Of a stretch of DNA of 64,000 nucleotides, positions 60,166 to 64,000 are shown piece by piece (position 1 is the first letter of the stretch; each line of letters opens with the position of its first letter). The translations under genes and the position numbers were made by a program. The DNA lies in the NCBI GenBank assembly GCA_013399855.1, contig VXAY01006800.1, forward strand, positions 536,467 to 600,466, read 5' to 3'. Below the pieces are notes generated by a model that had not been told where the DNA came from, made no database searches, and was given only the letters and a program-made list of their open reading frames with translations. This stretch comes from Oxyruncus cristatus. Its lineage: Eukaryota > Chordata > Aves > Passeriformes > Cotingidae.

Positions 60166-63100
60166 CTAAAAAAGATGTTTCTGAAAGCAGATATGTGATT
60201 TGGGAGCTTCCTAACCATTTTGCTAAGTTGCTTAGATACTTTCTCTGATCAATTTTCCTTGAAAAAGGGTTCTTGTCTGTATTCACAAAGAGATTTATAG
60301 ATCTGCATCTTTTGATGCTAAAATGAAAATTGACTATTTCATGGATGACTTTTTCAGCTACTCAGCCTTTTCAATTTGCAAGTCCTATAGGTCCAGTTCC
60401 TCTTTTTTAGCATCATATGTTGAATCGTCTTCAGAATGAGAATCTGCCTCAACTTCAGTTGTGCTCTCATCTCTCCCATGTTGAACTGCACACACAAAGA
60501 CTTCCTGCCCAGTGGGGCTGAATCCACACAGTGTTCTTCAGTGTACTCTGAATATGAGTTCTGCACAAAATATCAATGAAGATTTTGCAATCCCAGGTTC
60601 TGCTATTAATACATAGCTCAGGGGTTAGGACACTTATGAGTAAAGTAGAAAGGCTGACTTTCTTTTTAGCTATATTTGAACTTAATTTGCCCTACTGTTT
60701 TTCAGTTGAAACTGCTCCACTTTGTGCAGAATATTTAAATATTAACGGGGCCCAAGACAGTGACTTGGTTTACTTCTAGTCCTTGTTCTACAAACCAGTT
60801 AATATAAAACAGGGAATTTATTAACTAAAAAAAGAAATAGAGCTCAGAACTATTTTTGTTCAGGTGAGTTCTGCAATTGTAAAAAAAAAAAAAAAAATTT
60901 TTTCTTTTGTGCTGACCTAATTAATACCTAAATATTCCATGCAAAATACAGCTTTTTCCACAGGAAAAAAAGATGTCTTTTAATATCTGGGTCACATCAA
61001 GTATTCTCTTAGAGAGTAGCACAATGGATTTGGATTACTGTAGGTACTGTGAAAGAACAGATTAATTTCAGGCAAAAAAAAAAAAAAATCTCCAAGAGGG
61101 AGGCATAAAATAGGGGGATAGGGAGTGGGGAGGGTGGGTGTCCCACAATCCTACAAATTCACTTTTCCGTGGCTGTACTTTCAAAGACAAAAGGAGACCT
61201 TAGAGACCTACAACCTTAGGGTAAGAGTGCAATGCCACTGGAGGAGTTTTTTGTATTTTCTAGAGGCCATAGTAGGGAGCCACATGCTAGGGGATCTCAG
61301 AGAGCAGGGCATATTAAGGGTGCTTAGATACTATAGGTGGTATATTTTACATATATGACCTCCCAATGGAATTCACAGCCTGTGAATAGTCACATCATCG
61401 TTCCGCACAATGAGGAGCAAAAAATAAGAACCTGAAAACAGAAAGTCAGAACTTTGAGTGAATAAGTGCCTATAGTCAAAATGGAAACCCTTAGGAGAAG
61501 ATAAGAATTACTTAAGTAGTAAATCCTTCCATGAAAAAAGAAAACAAACCACTTTCCCTTCACAGTAAATAACACACAGAGTGCTCTGACATTGGATTAG
61601 ATAGCTCAAATTCAAATCTTACTTAAAGGATTTGAACTTACAAAGCATACCTTTACTGTCTAAATTCTCAAACAATAAAATTCACCAAGGTATAGCTCTT
61701 GTTAAAACTTGGCTAAAAATAACATCTAGGAGAACGAATGAGAAATTAACTCACCTGCAGGTGACTGTCATACTCTCTTGAGAGACAGACTTAATTCTCT
61801 AATTTATTGCACACTTGAATACTTCACAGGAGGTGAGAATGTTTCAGAAAAATCCGATTCTTGCCTCAAATGGTGTTCTAGGCCAAAGGACAGGACATCT
61901 CTGGGAGGAGGAACTGGACTGGAAGCCTTACTTGTAGCAGGTTGTGACATGTTTGCACAACTATGCCCTGCCTGAGCCACCCAGCCATTTAGCAGACTAA
62001 TGCAGAACGGGTCATGGACCGTGGCTCAGCACCTCCACACCTTCAAGATGCATGCACCCTTAGGAGTCGAAGGCCTAATGTAGAGAGGAATTAATTGCCT
62101 ACAGGAGTTACTTATTTCTTCTGCTTCCACGTGGAGAAACCAGGGACGTGGAGTTGAGTATCCTGGAAAATGCCTTCCTTAAGCTCTCTGCATCTTACAA
62201 AATAAGGGTGATATTTTGTCCTACTTTTATCTCTTCCAGTTTGAGTTCTTTCTACCCTGTAGTACCCAGAAATAGTCTTGTGGCATTTCTCAAGCTTGAG
62301 GCACGTGACAACTATTTGCTACTATAATACAAATGCTAACAATAGGATCATATTGAATCAGTGTTCTTCTCAATTTCTGATTGGTTTAGGCTGCCTGTGA
62401 GGCCTAAATCATATAATTAACAAATTTTCTATCAGAGCTTTTACCTAATTTGGCAACGGCTGTTAAAATGTGATTATATGCTGTGAGCTGGTTCTGTTAT
62501 AAAATGGCTCTGTTTTTATAGAAAAAAAGCTTTGTTTACTTTTCTTGATTTCATTTATATTTAACACCTCTGTTTTCCATTGTCAGCACGACCAAGTACT
62601 TCCAAGTGTTCTTTTTCCTGATCAGAATTTTATGAACAGTACAAAAAGCTCACAACAAGCTGGTATTCATTACTAGAAGCATAGAATTTTAAGATTAAAT
62701 TTATAGTTTAATAACTCACTGATATTTTCACCAGGAATGTGTTCACTGTTGGATATCCAGTTAGTTTTTTAAATTTAACCCAGCCACCAGAAATTAATGC
62801 TTGTTTTTCTGAACTTAATCTGATTTATAAACTACAGAGGATACACAAACACGTCCACACTCTATCATCTTACACAAAGTGCAAATGATAAGTGACATGA
62901 CATTGCACAGCCTGTTGCTTTAAATCAATATTGTCAAACCGTAAGAGTTCAAAGCAACGGCTTACAGGAATTCCATGAACACATATAGCATATTGTTTCT
63001 TTTACTCCTGCTTCTGAGCTCAGAGTTTCAAGCCTTTCTCAGCGATGGAGAAAAAATAACAAGGATTTTCTGTACCGTCAAAAGAAGTAATTGTCAGCAA

Positions 63101-63319
63101 TGACTTCTCACTGACATTACACACTTGGGCTACATAATGCAATATTTCATGGTCCAAGATACACATGTTCATACATGCATACATAAATAAAAATATAAAC
63201 ATACACATGTACCTCTACATTTGAACCTGTTAAGCAGCTCCACACAATTAAATAGTCCTATAAGTAAAACCTTCTAATCGAGAATAAATACATGTAACTG
63301 TGCTGAACCCAACACAACT
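60166..63319. other. Unique AT-rich DNA, no gene recognised
   Basis: Poly(A) runs of 17 and about 15 lie at 60881-60897 and 61074-61088. A repeat-free AT-rich block at about 62340-62560 has TAATTA and TTTAT motifs and could be a conserved noncoding element. The frames here are not recognisable. Confidence 0.5.
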
Positions 63320-63385
63320 ATATCAGGTGACACTCAATAAAAATTTGGCTCAATATCAGGTAACACTAAATAAAAATTTGGCCCA
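63320..63385. repeat. 33-bp tandem duplication, slightly diverged
   Basis: The unit ATATCAGGTGACACTCAATA... at 63320-63352 is repeated at 63353-63385 with a few substitutions. It is older than the perfect 34-bp duplication at 28618-28685. Confidence 0.9.
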
Positions 63386-63923
63386 AATCTTCTCATCTTG
63401 GCTTACACAGTTTAGTAGCCTCTCTTGTTTTGTCAGCAGCTAGGTTTCAACTCGTGGAAATGATTACTAATTCTGCCACCGTGGTGAAAATATTTGGGTT
63501 GAATACTGTTTAATTCTTGTAAACCTAAGGTGACAAGAAGCTATAAATACTCGTATTTCCCTTTAAAAGAATTTTCTTAGTAATGAAGTAGCACAGATTG
63601 AATCAATGTATAAGCAATGGAAAAGAACAGAATCAACAGAATAATCAGTGTAGGGACAGCTGGGTTTTTAAGAACATTTGTTAAACTGCTGAGGAGATTG
63701 GTGTTAGTCTATAAAAGGCAAAACCAAATATTCCTTTCAAAATATAAAAATGTCACGTGTTGAAGGAAAAAATTATCTGACTTGAAATAAACACTGGGTT
63801 TGTATTTAGATTTTAGAATATAATTTAACAATTAACTACATTTCTGAGGGGAAAAAAGTTAGCATGTTTAAAAAAACCCCAGACCCCATGTTTGTTTTCT
63901 ATTCACTCTCAAATATTTTGAGG
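63386..63923. other. Unique DNA, no gene recognised
   Basis: AT-rich without features up to the pyrimidine tract at the window edge. Confidence 0.5.
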
Positions 63924-63964
63924 CTGAGACCAATCCTCTCTCTCTTTTTTTTTTTTTCTGATAG

Positions 63965-64000
63965 AATATTTTTATTGCAAGGCTTTATCCTATTCAGCTG
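63965..64000 (+). other. Possible exon start cut by the window edge
   Basis: CCTCTCTCTCTTTTTTTTTT and more T, ending CTGATAG, form a very strong acceptor just before 63965. The sequence to the window end is open in the frame starting at 63965 (NIFIARLYPIQL). That is the phase that would follow the phase-0 donor of the candidate exon at 55917-56039, about 7.9 kb upstream. Only 36 bases are visible, so coding status cannot be judged. Confidence 0.25.

Noticed and set aside
1..64000. CRISPR array, prophage, operon, rRNA or tRNA gene
   Set aside because: No regularly spaced repeats, no bacterial gene structure, and no intact tRNA or rRNA sequence seen; the DNA is vertebrate.

Overview
The window is AT-rich vertebrate nuclear DNA and almost certainly avian. 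It holds at least six CR1 LINE fragments ending in the ATTCTATGA-type 3' octamer repeats typical of bird genomes. The CR1 copies at 13.8 kb and 17.8 kb resemble the CR1-J-like type common in songbirds, so a passerine is my best guess; this is recall, not a search. Nothing looks bacterial, plasmid-borne or CRISPR-like. Two single-N positions (18497, 20386) mark contig joins.

No complete protein-coding gene is visible. All open frames are short and about what chance gives in 64 kb of AT-rich DNA. The window is best read as an intergenic region or the introns of a large gene. The strongest exon candidate is 55917-56039 (+): 41 codons, phase 0 at both ends, good acceptor and donor. A very strong acceptor at 63965, at the right edge, leads into a frame that could follow it in phase. 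Weaker splice-bounded frames lie at 12911-12986, 22379-22566, 31338-31547 and 46340-46408. A TATA-like box at 25032 stands 59 bases before a 37-codon frame with a signal-peptide-like start. I could not identify any of these.

Layout. 1-13.8 kb: unique AT-rich DNA, a GT-rich tract at 9.63-9.75 kb, twin hairpins at 11.76 kb. 13.8-20.5 kb: repeat-dense; a young CR1, a long ancient CR1/L3-like relic (about 14.56-15.70 kb), and a CR1 interrupted by an LTR-like segment, with both N joins. 20.5-33 kb: mostly unique, with ancient SINE and CR1 traces and exon candidates. 33-42.5 kb: a CR1 (+), a MIR-like SINE, a CR1 (-), and a clean 570-bp solo LTR with TATA box, polyadenylation signal and 4-bp target duplication. 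42.5-64 kb: unique DNA with short CR1 pieces, an AT-rich block at 47.3-47.8 kb that looks like a conserved noncoding element, ancient CR1 at 51.1 and 59.1 kb, and the exon candidates.

The elements do not work together as a system. The history visible is layered retroposition: ancient amniote CR1 and MIR-like relics, then bird CR1 copies, then LTR insertions. I found no evidence of a novel biological system.
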